A stretch of 64,000 nt of DNA from NCBI GenBank assembly GCA_963824645.1, contig CAWGQC010000014.1:1-64000 (forward strand), in the 5' to 3' direction. The position numbers and the translations under genes are program-made. Below are positions 9,156 through 17,373 of the stretch, one piece after another (within the stretch, counting starts at the first letter, position 1; each line of letters starts with the position of its first letter). The notes beneath the pieces are model-generated. The model was not told where the DNA came from, ran no database searches, and saw only the letters and a program-made list of their open reading frames with translations. This DNA is from Bog-756 sp963824645. GTDB lineage: Bacteria > Actinomycetota > Acidimicrobiia > Acidimicrobiales > RAAP-2.

Positions 9156-9221
9156 GCTCAGCTCTCCTCTGTGGATGTCACGGGTGCTTCCTCGAGTGTG
9201 GTGGGGCGGCGGGCCCGTGGC

Positions 9222-9710
9222 TCAGGGCTGCCATCGGTCCCCCTTGCGGCTCCACGGGTTGTCGTCCTCGTCCACGGGCAGGGCGACGCGGGCGGTGCAG
9301 GTCGTCTTCGGAGCATCGTCGACCGACACGGCGATGTCGATGGCCACCCAACCGCACCCGGTGGAGTCGACGCCGGTTTCGGTCACCACACCGGTGAACA
9401 CCATGGTGTCGCCGGGAAATATCGACCCCAGCATGCGGAAGGTCATGCGTTGCAGCCGGCCGTAGGGTCCGGTCCAATCGGTCACGAAGCGCTCGAACCA
9501 GGCGGCCTGGTTGGGTGTGTTGAGAAAGATGTCGCGGGTGCCGTTGCGGTTGACGGCGAAATCCTTGTCGTGGTGCATGGGCCGCCAGTCGCGTGCGGCC
9601 AGGGCGCCGAGGACCACGGTGGTGGCCGTCACCGGATAGGCCAGGGGGGGAAGATGGTCACCCACTGTCACATCGCCGAGCAACCGCCGGGTGGTGGCGA
9701 TGTCCGTCAC
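9222..9710 (-). CDS. MaoC-like enoyl-CoA hydratase, catalytic subunit (ChsH1-like)
   Basis: A 162-residue single hot-dog protein. It carries the hydratase motif D-W-x-P-M-H-H-D with the catalytic Asp and His of MaoC/R-hydratases (DWRPMHHDKDFA). The GTG start at 9710 overlaps the stop of the upstream MaoC gene as GTGA, which predicts translational coupling. In the Mycobacterium cholesterol pathway a catalytic MaoC subunit (ChsH1) pairs with a non-catalytic one (ChsH2 N-domain) to hydrate a steroid enoyl-CoA; this pair has the same division of labour. The true substrate is unknown. Confidence 0.8.
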   Translation of the reverse strand: MTDIATTRRLLGDVTVGDHLPPLAYPVTATTVVLGALAARDWRPMHHDKDFAVNRNGTRDIFLNTPNQAAWFERFVTDWTGPYGRLQRMTFRMLGSIFPGDTMVFTGVVTETGVDSTGCGWVAIDIAVSVDDAPKTTCTARVALPVDEDDNPWSRKGDRWQP

Positions 9711-10240
9711 GACCGCTCCGATGCCAGGGCGTCGGCTCGGCGGTAGCCGAAACCGGTGTAGCTCTCGACGGCCACCATCTCGCCGCGCTGGTTGCGGTAC
9801 TCGACATCGATCACCCAGAACCGTCCCGTTCCCAGCTTGGTGGTCTTCTCCCCACTGACCGAACGCAGGATCTGGCGGGTGGTCAACCGGTCCCCCGGCC
9901 GCACCGGCTCGTGGAAGACGATGGTGTTGTCGCTCATGACCGCCTCGGGCAGACCGAGGCCCTCCTTGAGATCGAAATGCACCTGCAGGGGCAACCACTG
10001 GGCGCTGCGACCCGGCGCCCAGTGGTGGGGTCGGAACCATACCGACACCATGGTGGGTGGGGCCATCGGCCCATCGGTGATCCGTTCAGCCACCTTCTCG
10101 TCCCAGAACAGCGGGTTCCCGTTCTCCACCGAAGCGCAGGTGGTCCACACATAGCCCTGCTCGACGGGGAACTCCCCCTCCTCCTCGTAGAGAGGGGTCC
10201 CGATGAGGTCAGCGATGTCGTCCGGACCGATGGCTGTCAT
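9707..10240 (-). CDS. MaoC-like hydratase, non-catalytic partner subunit (ChsH2-like)
   Basis: A hot-dog domain protein of 177 residues (MTAIGPDDIADLIGTP start). At the position of the D-H dyad it reads ENGNPLFWD, so the catalytic His is missing; such halves serve as the substrate-binding partner in heteromeric hydratases. The gene overlaps its upstream neighbour by ATGA (10237-10240) and its downstream catalytic MaoC partner by GTGA (9707-9710), indicating tight stoichiometric expression. It lacks the C-terminal DUF35 domain of true ChsH2; a DUF35 domain occurs instead on the divergent protein at 12911-14332. Confidence 0.8.
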   Translation of the reverse strand: MTAIGPDDIADLIGTPLYEEEGEFPVEQGYVWTTCASVENGNPLFWDEKVAERITDGPMAPPTMVSVWFRPHHWAPGRSAQWLPLQVHFDLKEGLGLPEAVMSDNTIVFHEPVRPGDRLTTRQILRSVSGEKTTKLGTGRFWVIDVEYRNQRGEMVAVESYTGFGYRRADALASERS

Positions 10241-11481
10241 GCCACCACCCCTTTCTGGCGTAGCCGGTCGATGTGGTCGTCGTCGAGCCCGGCCGCGGCC
10301 AGCAGGCGGTCGGTGTCGGTGTGGGTGGGATCGCCGGCCACCACCGGCCCCTCCGGACGGCTCATGCCGGCCATGAGGGGCGCCACCTGGCGGAAGCGGT
10401 CCGGGATATGGCCGTCGGCCGCCTGCCCGCCGGTGGGGACCACCGCCTCCACGATGGCGTGGCGGGCCCTGTACTGCTCGTCGTCGGCCAGCTCGTCCAC
10501 CCCCAGCACGGGGGTGACGCAGGTGTCGGCCGCCGCCAGCTGGGCCACCCACTGATCCCTGCCCCGGGTGGCGAAGGCGGCCCGGAAGTCGGCGCGGATC
10601 TTGTCCTGACACTCGTCGTCCAGCTGGTGGTCGGTCCATTGCTCACAGCCCAGCAGCCGGCACAGGTTGGCGTAGAACTTGGCCTCGATGGCCCCGACCG
10701 CCAACCAACCACCGTCGGCCGCCTGGTAGGTGTCGTAGCAGGCGTAGCGACCGGTCACCATGGACCGCCCCGGACCCACCGGAGCCCCGGTGGCCAGGTA
10801 TTCGTCGACGCCCAGGGAGGTGAGCCACAGCACACCGTCGGCGATGGAGACGTCGAGGTGCACCCCGGCCCCCGTCCGGCGCCGGCCGATGATGGCGGCC
10901 ATGACGGCCATGGCGGCCTGGAGGCCCCCACCGGCGGCGTCGGCCACGGTGGCCCCCGGTACCGGTGGACCCCCGTCGCCCCGGCGCTCGGAGGTGGCCA
11001 GAAAACCGCCGACGGCCAGATAGTTGATGTCGTGGCCGGCCCAGGCGGCCCGGGGACCGGACTGCCCGTAGCCGGTGGTGGAGCACAGAATGATCCCCGG
11101 GTTGACGGCGCACAGGTCGGCGAACCCGATCCCCAGCCGGTCGACGACGCCGGGTCGGAAGCTCTCCACCACCACGTCCGCCGTACGCACCAGGGCCAGG
11201 AAGGCGTCCCGTCCTCCGGCGTCTTTCAGGTCGATGGCCACATGGTCGAAATAGCGGGCCCCGCTGTAGGCGTAGAACGGCGGTCGGATGGGTTGGGGTC
11301 CCCGCCCGGGCACCGCTCCCACCTTCACCACGGTGGCGCCGTAGTCGGCCAGCAGGCGGGTGCACCGGGCGGCCGGGCCCACACTGGCCAGGTCCAGCAC
11401 GGTGATGCCCGAGAGAGGTCCGGCGGGCGCCCGGTCCCCGGGGGACCCGGGACCCTGGCCGGTGGTGGGTGGATCGGTCAC
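10237..11481 (-). CDS. CaiB/BaiF family (class III) CoA transferase
   Basis: This 414-residue protein starts at GTG 11481 and begins its domain at GPLSGITVLDLASVGPAARC, the canonical CaiB N-terminus. An acidic residue falls at the expected catalytic position in the region after YGQSGP and INYLA. Class III transferases move CoA between acyl groups through an aspartyl-CoA anhydride. The upstream acyl-CoA dehydrogenase stop is only 8 nt away, and its stop overlaps the MaoC gene. In this operon it probably activates the carboxylic acid intermediate as CoA thioester; in bile-acid metabolism BaiF-like enzymes do this, but the substrate here is inference. Confidence 0.85.
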   Translation of the reverse strand: MTDPPTTGQGPGSPGDRAPAGPLSGITVLDLASVGPAARCTRLLADYGATVVKVGAVPGRGPQPIRPPFYAYSGARYFDHVAIDLKDAGGRDAFLALVRTADVVVESFRPGVVDRLGIGFADLCAVNPGIILCSTTGYGQSGPRAAWAGHDINYLAVGGFLATSERRGDGGPPVPGATVADAAGGGLQAAMAVMAAIIGRRRTGAGVHLDVSIADGVLWLTSLGVDEYLATGAPVGPGRSMVTGRYACYDTYQAADGGWLAVGAIEAKFYANLCRLLGCEQWTDHQLDDECQDKIRADFRAAFATRGRDQWVAQLAAADTCVTPVLGVDELADDEQYRARHAIVEAVVPTGGQAADGHIPDRFRQVAPLMAGMSRPEGPVVAGDPTHTDTDRLLAAAGLDDDHIDRLRQKGVVA

Positions 11482-11489
11482 AGCGGGGC

Positions 11490-12671
11490 TCAGAAGTTTT
11501 TGGGGAGGCCGAGCTTGCGCCGGGCGATGATGTTCTTCTGGATTTCGGACGCACCACCACCGATGGTGTCGATCACCGTGTACCGGTAGGTCGACTCGGC
11601 CCGCCCGACCATGGGGGCGTCCTCGTCGCGCACCCGCAGCTGCGCCCCGGGCCCGCCGATGTCCATGGAGGCGTCGGCCAGACGCTTGGAGAACTCGGTG
11701 GTGAACAGTTTGTACTCGGATGCCTCGGCGGTGGGTGGGGACCCACCGGTGGAGGAGGCGAAGACAAACTTGAGCCCGAGCACCCGGGCCACTTCGGCCT
11801 CGGTGTGCAGATGGGCGATCTGTGATCGCACCACCGCGTCGTCCTTGAGGGGCTCGCCGTCGCGGGAGGTGGTGGCCACGTAGTCGGTGAGCAGATCGAG
11901 CCGCTGGGCGATGGGCGAGTAGGTGAACAGCGTGAACCGCTCCAGATCGAGTGCTTCGGAGATGTACTGGAATCCATGGTTGACCTCGCCGACCACGTAG
12001 TCGTCGGAGACCCACACATCGTCCAGGTAGACCTCGTTGGTCCGTTCGTCCCCCATGGTCCAGATGGCCTTGACGGTGATGCCCGGATGGTCCATGGGGA
12101 CCAGGAAGAGACTGATGCCGTGGTGCTTGGGTGCCTCGGGGTCGGTGCGGGCCCCCACCCAGTACCAGTCGGCGAAGTGGGCCGAGGTGGTCCAGGTCTT
12201 CTGCCCGTTGAGGCGCCAGCCGTCACCGTCGCGGGTGGCCTTGAGCTGCATCGACGCCGCGTCCGAACCGGCGTTGGGTTCGGAGTAGCCTACGGCGAAC
12301 TCGACTTCGTTGCGGAGGATCTTGGGCAGGAACTCCTGCTTCAGCTTGTCGCTGCCGTGGCTGATGATGGTCTTGCCGATGATGCCGACGCCCTTACCGA
12401 TCTGCGGGCCGCCCCGGGCGGCCAGAGCCTCGTTGAGCAGGTATTCGTAGATCCCCTCGCCGGCCTTGCCGCCGTACTCCGCGGGCCAGGTGATGCCCAG
12501 CCACCCCTGCTCGCCCACCTTGGCCATGAAGGCCCGCCGGAGCGGCGTGTCCACGATCTGGGCCATGTTCTCGCGGGTGAGGTCGAAGACCTCGGGATCG
12601 TCGTTGGCATCGAGGAATTCCTCGACCTCCTTGACGAATTCGAGCTGCTCGGACGTGAACTCGAAGTCCAT
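11490..12671 (-). CDS. Acyl-CoA dehydrogenase (FadE29-like position)
   Basis: A 393-residue acyl-CoA dehydrogenase and first gene of the catabolic operon. Recognisable blocks are the middle-domain FAD/acyl loop around VGYSEPNAGSDAASM and the C-terminal IGGGASEIQKNIIARRKLGLP, the classical end of bacterial members. This second motif places it with the long-chain and steroid acyl-CoA dehydrogenases. It is followed by the CoA transferase after 8 nt. A promoter region with a TetR-like palindrome lies just upstream. It likely works with the other dehydrogenase of the operon. Confidence 0.88.
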   Translation of the reverse strand: MDFEFTSEQLEFVKEVEEFLDANDDPEVFDLTRENMAQIVDTPLRRAFMAKVGEQGWLGITWPAEYGGKAGEGIYEYLLNEALAARGGPQIGKGVGIIGKTIISHGSDKLKQEFLPKILRNEVEFAVGYSEPNAGSDAASMQLKATRDGDGWRLNGQKTWTTSAHFADWYWVGARTDPEAPKHHGISLFLVPMDHPGITVKAIWTMGDERTNEVYLDDVWVSDDYVVGEVNHGFQYISEALDLERFTLFTYSPIAQRLDLLTDYVATTSRDGEPLKDDAVVRSQIAHLHTEAEVARVLGLKFVFASSTGGSPPTAEASEYKLFTTEFSKRLADASMDIGGPGAQLRVRDEDAPMVGRAESTYRYTVIDTIGGGASEIQKNIIARRKLGLPKNF

Positions 12672-12716
12672 GGTGGGCCTCCGTAGGCGGCGCGGCTGTG
12701 GCCGCAGAGTGGTTTC

Positions 12717-12731
12717 CTGACTGACCGTCAG
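12717..12731. promoter_or_regulatory. TetR-type operator candidate in divergent promoter
   Basis: The palindrome CTGAC-tgacc-GTCAG lies 45 nt upstream of the acyl-CoA dehydrogenase start and within the ~240-nt gap shared with the divergent KAS/DUF35 gene. TGAC/GTCA arms of this kind are typical of TetR-family repressors of acyl-CoA catabolism. No regulator gene adjoins the site. Confidence 0.45.
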
Positions 12732-12910
12732 ATACGGTGGACATCATAGGATGAGGACGCAACCGGAGCCAGCGTGACGCCCCGGCGGTGCCGTCCTCGA
12801 GCGTGGTCGGCGGCGCCTCCAGGCTGAAGCAGGCGCAATCTGCAGCCGCGGCACGGCCAACCGCACCCCGGGTGCGGGCCCGGCCTCGAGACGAAGGGAA
12901 GCCGAGACAG

Positions 12911-14332
12911 GTGAGAGGAATCGTGAGTATCGCCGGGTACGTCCCCTACCGGCGGCTGCAGCGCAGCGAGGTGGCCCGGGTGTTCGGTAACGGGGGCGGC
13001 AAGGGAACCCGGTCGGTGGCTTCCCACGACGAGGACACCACCACCATGGGGGTGGAGGCGGCCCGCCTGGCGCTGCGATCGGTTCCGGCCGCCGCGCCCG
13101 AGGCCATCTGGTTCGCCACCGCCACCCCGGCCTATCTCGACAAGACCAATGCCACCGCCATCCACGCCGCCCTCCGGCAGCCGTCCGGTGTGGCCGCCTT
13201 CGACTTCGGGGGCGCCCTGCGTTCGGGAGTGGGTGCCCTGCGGGCCACCCTGGGTGCCGCCGGCTCGGGAACCACTCTGGTCGTGCTGGCCGACATGCGG
13301 GACGGGCTGCCCACGTCGTCGGACGAGGTGGCCGGGGGCGACGGCGCCGCCGCTGTCCTGGTCGGCGACGACGGTAACGGGGCGCCGGTGATCGCCGAAT
13401 ACCTGGGCGGGGCGTCGGTCAGCGACGAATTCCTCGATCGTTGGCGCACGGCCGGCGACCGCCGATCGCGGTCCTGGGAGGAGCGCTTCGGCGAGACCCG
13501 CTATGTGCCCCTGGGTGTGGAGGCATGGGAATCGGCTCTGAAGAGCACCGGCCTGGACCCCGAGCAGGTCGACCGGGTGGCCGTCACCGGGATGCACGGT
13601 CGGGCCGTGCGGGCCCTGGGTCGCAAGCTGGGCCTGGCCGAGGGAGCGTTGGCCGACGATCTGTCGTCGTCGGTCGGGCAGACGGGGACCGCCCACCCCG
13701 GGCTGGTCCTGGCCGGACTGCTGGAGCAGGCCGAGCCGGGCCAGGTGGTAGCGGTGGTGTCCCTGGCCGACGGAGCCGACGTCCTCCTCTTCCGGACCAC
13801 CGCGGCCCTCACCGGGTGGTCGACCGCCGAGCCGGTGGCCGACCAGATCGAGGCGGCGGCTGACATCCGCTATGGGACGTTCCTGTCCTGGCGGGGCATG
13901 GTCACGCCCGAGCCCCCCCGACGACCGGAGCCCCAACGGGTGTCGGCCTCGGCCGCCGGGCGCAGCGAGGGATGGAAATTCGGCTTCGTCGGCTCACGCG
14001 ACCGCACCTCCGAGGCGGTGCATCTCCCGCCGGCCCGGGTGTCGATGAAGGGGGGCGCCGTCGACGACATGGACCCCATCGACCGGGCCGACGCCCAGGC
14101 CACCATCGCCACCTACACCATCGACCGGCTGGCCTACTCCCCCAGCCCCCCGATCGTGTTCGCCGTGCTCGACTTCGACGGCGGTGGTCGCTTCCCGGTG
14201 GAGTTGACCGACGTCGACCCCGATGCCGTGGCCATCGGCGACCGGGTCACCATGACCTTCCGAAGACTGTTCACGGCCGACGGCATCCACGACTACTTCT
14301 GGAAGGCCAAGCCGTTGCGGTCCGGCGGCTGA
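12911..14332 (+). CDS. KAS III/HMG-CoA synthase-like protein fused to DUF35 OB-fold domain
   Basis: About 473 residues from GTG 12911 (GTG 12923 is an alternative). Residues ~1-330 follow the thiolase-superfamily HMG-CoA synthase/KAS III fold, ending with VSLADGADVLLFRT. At the nucleophile position it reads FDFGGALRSG, so the catalytic Cys of condensing enzymes is absent. The C-terminal ~100 residues, from ATIATYTIDRLAYSP, are a DUF35 OB-fold, ending FRRLFTADGIHDYFWKAKP; no Cys-rich zinc ribbon is seen in front of it. DUF35 proteins pair with thiolase-like enzymes, as in the Ltp2 aldolase complex and the archaeal HMG-CoA synthase complex. The thiolase gene 91 nt downstream is the obvious partner. 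Confidence 0.8.
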   Translation: MRGIVSIAGYVPYRRLQRSEVARVFGNGGGKGTRSVASHDEDTTTMGVEAARLALRSVPAAAPEAIWFATATPAYLDKTNATAIHAALRQPSGVAAFDFGGALRSGVGALRATLGAAGSGTTLVVLADMRDGLPTSSDEVAGGDGAAAVLVGDDGNGAPVIAEYLGGASVSDEFLDRWRTAGDRRSRSWEERFGETRYVPLGVEAWESALKSTGLDPEQVDRVAVTGMHGRAVRALGRKLGLAEGALADDLSSSVGQTGTAHPGLVLAGLLEQAEPGQVVAVVSLADGADVLLFRTTAALTGWSTAEPVADQIEAAADIRYGTFLSWRGMVTPEPPRRPEPQRVSASAAGRSEGWKFGFVGSRDRTSEAVHLPPARVSMKGGAVDDMDPIDRADAQATIATYTIDRLAYSPSPPIVFAVLDFDGGGRFPVELTDVDPDAVAIGDRVTMTFRRLFTADGIHDYFWKAKPLRSGG

Positions 14333-14423
14333 GTCGGACGCAACGGCGAACACCGGCGGCGACCGACGCACCTTCACCGGCAGAGATCCAGACAGAGACA
14401 CGAGGAACAAGAGGAGAGGCGCC

Positions 14424-15614
14424 ATGGCATCACATGGGATCAAGGACAGGGTGGCCATCGTGGGTATGGGTTGCACCCGTTTCGCCGAGCACTGGGACAA
14501 GAGCCTCGACGACCTGATCATCGACGCGTCCGAGCAGACCTTCGCCTCGGCCGGCGTGACCAAGGACGAGGTCGACGCCTACTGGCTGGGCACGGCCCAG
14601 TCGGGTATGAGCGGGATCACCCTGGCCCGGCCCCTTCAGCTCGAGGGCAAGCCGGTCACCCGGGTCGAGAACTACTGCACCACCGGTTCGGAGGCGCTGA
14701 GGGCGGCGGCCTACGCCGTGGCCTCGGGCGCCTACGACGTGGCCATGGCAGTGGGCGCCGAAAAGGTCAAGGACTCCGGTTACCAGGGGCTCAATGCCTT
14801 CCCCATCCCCAACGACGGCACCGCTCGCACCCTGACGGCAGCGGCCATGTTCTCGATGGTGGCGCCGGCTTACGGGAAGAAGTACGGGGTGAGTGAGGAC
14901 GACCTGACCGAGGTACTGGCCCGCATCTCCTGGAAGAACCACAAGAACGGGGCGCTCAACCCCCGCGCCCAGTTCCGCAAGGAGGTCTCGACCGAAACCA
15001 TCTGTGCCTCACCCCGGGTGGCCGGGCGCCTCGGGGTGTTCGACTGTGCCGGCGTGGCCGACGGAGCCGCCGCCGCCATCGTGGTCCGGGCCGAGGATGC
15101 GTTGCGCTACACCGACACACCCCTCTACATAAAGGCGCTCTCGTTCGCCGCCGGCAGCGGATCGGGGCTCAATGATCCCGACTACGACTACACCTGGTTC
15201 CCGGAATGTGCCCTGGCCGCCGAGGACGCCTACCGGCAGGCCGGTATCACCGATCCGCGCCACGAGTTGGCCATGGCCGAGGTGCATGACTGCTTCACCC
15301 CCACCGAGCTGGTCCTCATGGAGGACCTCGGGTTCGCCGAACGGGGCTCGGCCTGGAAGGAGATACTGGCCGGAACCTTCGACCGTGACGGCGCCCTCCC
15401 CGTCAACCCGGACGGCGGTCTCAAGAGCTTCGGGCACCCGGTGGGGGCATCGGGCCTACGGATGTTCTTCGAGACCTGGCTCCAACTGCGGGGGGAGGCC
15501 ACGCCGGAGCGTCAGATCGCCACCGACAAGACTCTCGCCCTCACCCACAACCTGGGCGGCTACCCCGGCGAGATGGTGTCGTTCGTCTCAGTGGTGGGTA
15601 CTGAGCTCGGCTGA
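14424..15614 (+). CDS. Thiolase-like acetyl-CoA acetyltransferase / Ltp2-type aldolase
   Basis: A 396-residue thiolase-superfamily protein with a strong GAGGAG-type ribosome site upstream of ATG 14424. The nucleophilic Cys is in ENYCTTGSEAL (about residue 93) and the GHPVGASG His loop is present. Where classical thiolases have a second Cys (CxGGGxG), this protein has THNLGGYPGE, the pattern of non-thiolytic SCP-x/Ltp2-like members. In steroid degradation such proteins cleave beta-hydroxyacyl-CoA by retro-aldol chemistry together with a DUF35 partner, here probably the preceding gene. Thiolytic activity is the alternative. The 3' end overlaps the convergent gene by 27 bp. Confidence 0.85.
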   Translation: MASHGIKDRVAIVGMGCTRFAEHWDKSLDDLIIDASEQTFASAGVTKDEVDAYWLGTAQSGMSGITLARPLQLEGKPVTRVENYCTTGSEALRAAAYAVASGAYDVAMAVGAEKVKDSGYQGLNAFPIPNDGTARTLTAAAMFSMVAPAYGKKYGVSEDDLTEVLARISWKNHKNGALNPRAQFRKEVSTETICASPRVAGRLGVFDCAGVADGAAAAIVVRAEDALRYTDTPLYIKALSFAAGSGSGLNDPDYDYTWFPECALAAEDAYRQAGITDPRHELAMAEVHDCFTPTELVLMEDLGFAERGSAWKEILAGTFDRDGALPVNPDGGLKSFGHPVGASGLRMFFETWLQLRGEATPERQIATDKTLALTHNLGGYPGEMVSFVSVVGTELG

Positions 15615-16337
15615 CGCCGACCAGGCGGCCTGGCGTTCGTCCAGCAGCGCCCACCAGGCGTCGGCCGCCCGCCGGGAAGCCCGCTCCACCTGCACGGGAT
15701 CGGCCCCGGCCTCCTCGAGAGCGTCCGTGGCCCATGTGGCATGGTCAGCGTCCATGGTGGCGTGGACGTCCCAGAAGGCGGTGCCGCCGGCATCCACCGC
15801 GTACCAACGACGCAGACCGTCGGCTTTGGAGGAGGCGATGGCCGACGCCTGGCTCTCGTAGGCCGCCAGTCCGGCCAGCGCGCTGATCGGTCCCTCCGCC
15901 ACCAGGTCGAAGTAAGTACCCACCAGGGCGTCGGCGGCCGGGCCGGGCACGGTTTCTCTGGGTGACCCCACGGCGTCGGCGAACCTGTCGAACAGGACCA
16001 GGTGGGGCTCGGGACAACCCATCTCGTCGGCCAGGTTCTGCCCGACGGAGTCGGCCGGAGCCGTCGCCCCCTCGGCCTGGAACCCGTGGGCCACGGCGGT
16101 GAGCACGGCGGGCAGGGCGGCTTCGAAGCACCGGTACTGGACGGCGTAATCGGCCAGTTCACCCTCGGCCAGCTGGCCGGCCTGCCAGCGTTGGTAGAAG
16201 GGGTGGGCGAGGAGCTCCCGACCCTCGACCGCTCGACGCACAGCGCCATCGGCGGAGACCGGCAACAGGGGGGACACCCCGCCCGGAAGAAGTGGGACCG
16301 GGCCGCTCATCGGTAAGGCCAAGGGATCTGAGGTCAT
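15588..16337 (-). CDS. PqqC/TenA-like (heme-oxygenase fold) iron-containing redox protein
   Basis: A 249-residue all-alpha protein. The sequence begins its domain at ELLAHPFYQRWQAGQL and continues with YAVQYRCFEAALPAVL, the pattern of the PqqC/CADD branch of the TenA superfamily. Glu and His residues spaced for a di-iron site are visible (NLADEMG, DVHATMDADHATWA). CADD-type members are di-iron oxygenases that make p-aminobenzoate or oxidise small molecules; this one cannot be placed more exactly. The gene converges with and overlaps the thiolase end. Confidence 0.75.
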   Translation of the reverse strand: MTSDPLALPMSGPVPLLPGGVSPLLPVSADGAVRRAVEGRELLAHPFYQRWQAGQLAEGELADYAVQYRCFEAALPAVLTAVAHGFQAEGATAPADSVGQNLADEMGCPEPHLVLFDRFADAVGSPRETVPGPAADALVGTYFDLVAEGPISALAGLAAYESQASAIASSKADGLRRWYAVDAGGTAFWDVHATMDADHATWATDALEEAGADPVQVERASRRAADAWWALLDERQAAWSASAELSTHH

Positions 16338-16385
16338 GCCGCATCCTAACCGGGGGGCACGCCACCCCGGGGGGTCTGGCCGCTC

Positions 16386-16406
16386 GGCCCGTTGACTCAG
16401 CGGGCC
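16386..16406. terminator. Hairpin at the end of the SepX-like gene
   Basis: GGCCCG (16386-16391) pairs with CGGGCC (16401-16406) across a 9-nt loop that contains the stop codon of the minus-strand gene. Another stem, CCGGGG/CCCCGG, lies at 16350-16370. There is no clear U-tract, so it may act as a weak or Rho-assisted terminator. Confidence 0.35.
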
Positions 16407-17131
16407 GCCGCCTGGTTGGAGGGATGGGCGTACCGACCGGAGACCGCCACCGGAGCACGCACGATTCCATCGGGGTTGAGGTAGTGCAGCTTCTGCTCCC
16501 GCTCCTCGGCCATCCGCCGCAGATGGACCAGGAAGGCCACGTAGGCCACCAGAGCCAGTCCCGACAGGGCGGTGACCGCCCAGGCGGTCGATGCTCGGGG
16601 AATGAATCCGATCAACAGGGTGACAATGAAGACACCGAACAGCACCACCAGCGTGTCGCGCCGACGCCGGCGGACCAGATGACGTTGGTGTGTATCGCCC
16701 GTCCGTGTGGAGGTGACAGCGGGTTCCGACCCGGCTCCGACCATCGGCCAGCTGGCCGGAGTGGCCTCCGGCGAGGCGGGGACGGTCATGAACTCGGAGG
16801 CCTCTTCGCCATCGGCGGACGCCGGGGGATTCCCGAGGAAGGCCAGCGCCGGGCGGGGCAGCTGGTCGGCTCCGACCACGGTGAGCACGGGGACCTGGTG
16901 TGGGCCGTGGGGCACGACGGTCGCATCGCCGCTACCGTCGACCGCCCGCAGCCGGTAGGCCGGGGTCACGATGGGTTGGGGGGCGGACTGCTCGAGTACC
17001 CGGAGTTGCTGGTGGAAGTGGGAGATGGAGCCGATTTCACCGACCGCACGGGACCGACGCTTCATCACGCTCGGTACCAAGATGATTATCCATGCCACGC
17101 CAACGATGATCACAAGGACCATGGGCATCAA
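16397..17131 (-). CDS. SepX/GlpR-like divisome membrane protein
   Basis: A 244-residue protein with an N-terminal membrane helix (residues ~4-22), immediately followed by PSVMKRRSRAVGEIGS, then a ~130-residue soluble part. A pair of membrane helices lies near residues 157-200, ending in VAYVAFLVHLRRMAEERE. This one-plus-two helix arrangement, with VHLRR after the last helix, matches the actinobacterial SepX (Streptomyces) and GlpR (Mycobacterium) cell-division proteins as I know them. Identity across the soluble part cannot be judged here, so the assignment is family-level. It stands alone on the minus strand. Confidence 0.6.
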   Translation of the reverse strand: MMPMVLVIIVGVAWIIILVPSVMKRRSRAVGEIGSISHFHQQLRVLEQSAPQPIVTPAYRLRAVDGSGDATVVPHGPHQVPVLTVVGADQLPRPALAFLGNPPASADGEEASEFMTVPASPEATPASWPMVGAGSEPAVTSTRTGDTHQRHLVRRRRRDTLVVLFGVFIVTLLIGFIPRASTAWAVTALSGLALVAYVAFLVHLRRMAEEREQKLHYLNPDGIVRAPVAVSGRYAHPSNQAAAR

Positions 17132-17373
17132 CTCCTCGACCGACCTTCGTGACGAAAAACCCTAACCAGGGGCTATCCGTCCGTGGTGGATGGTCGGGGA
17201 ACGACAGTGCCGACAGACGACCACGCTCCGTGGTCCAAACGGCCCTCCCCGCCTTGCGAATCTAATTTCTACCGTGAGCCCGCCCGCCGCTCAACTCGGC
17301 GGCGAAGGGCCAGGTGGCGGCGGCGACCGCCATCGGTTCCGGTCCGGTTGCCGGGTTCGACGCCTCCGGCCCC

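Noticed and set aside
17343..17366. Sequence resembling a tRNA T-arm (GCCGGGTTCGACG)
   Set aside because: The stem does not pair properly, and no acceptor, D-arm or anticodon arm is found at tRNA distance.
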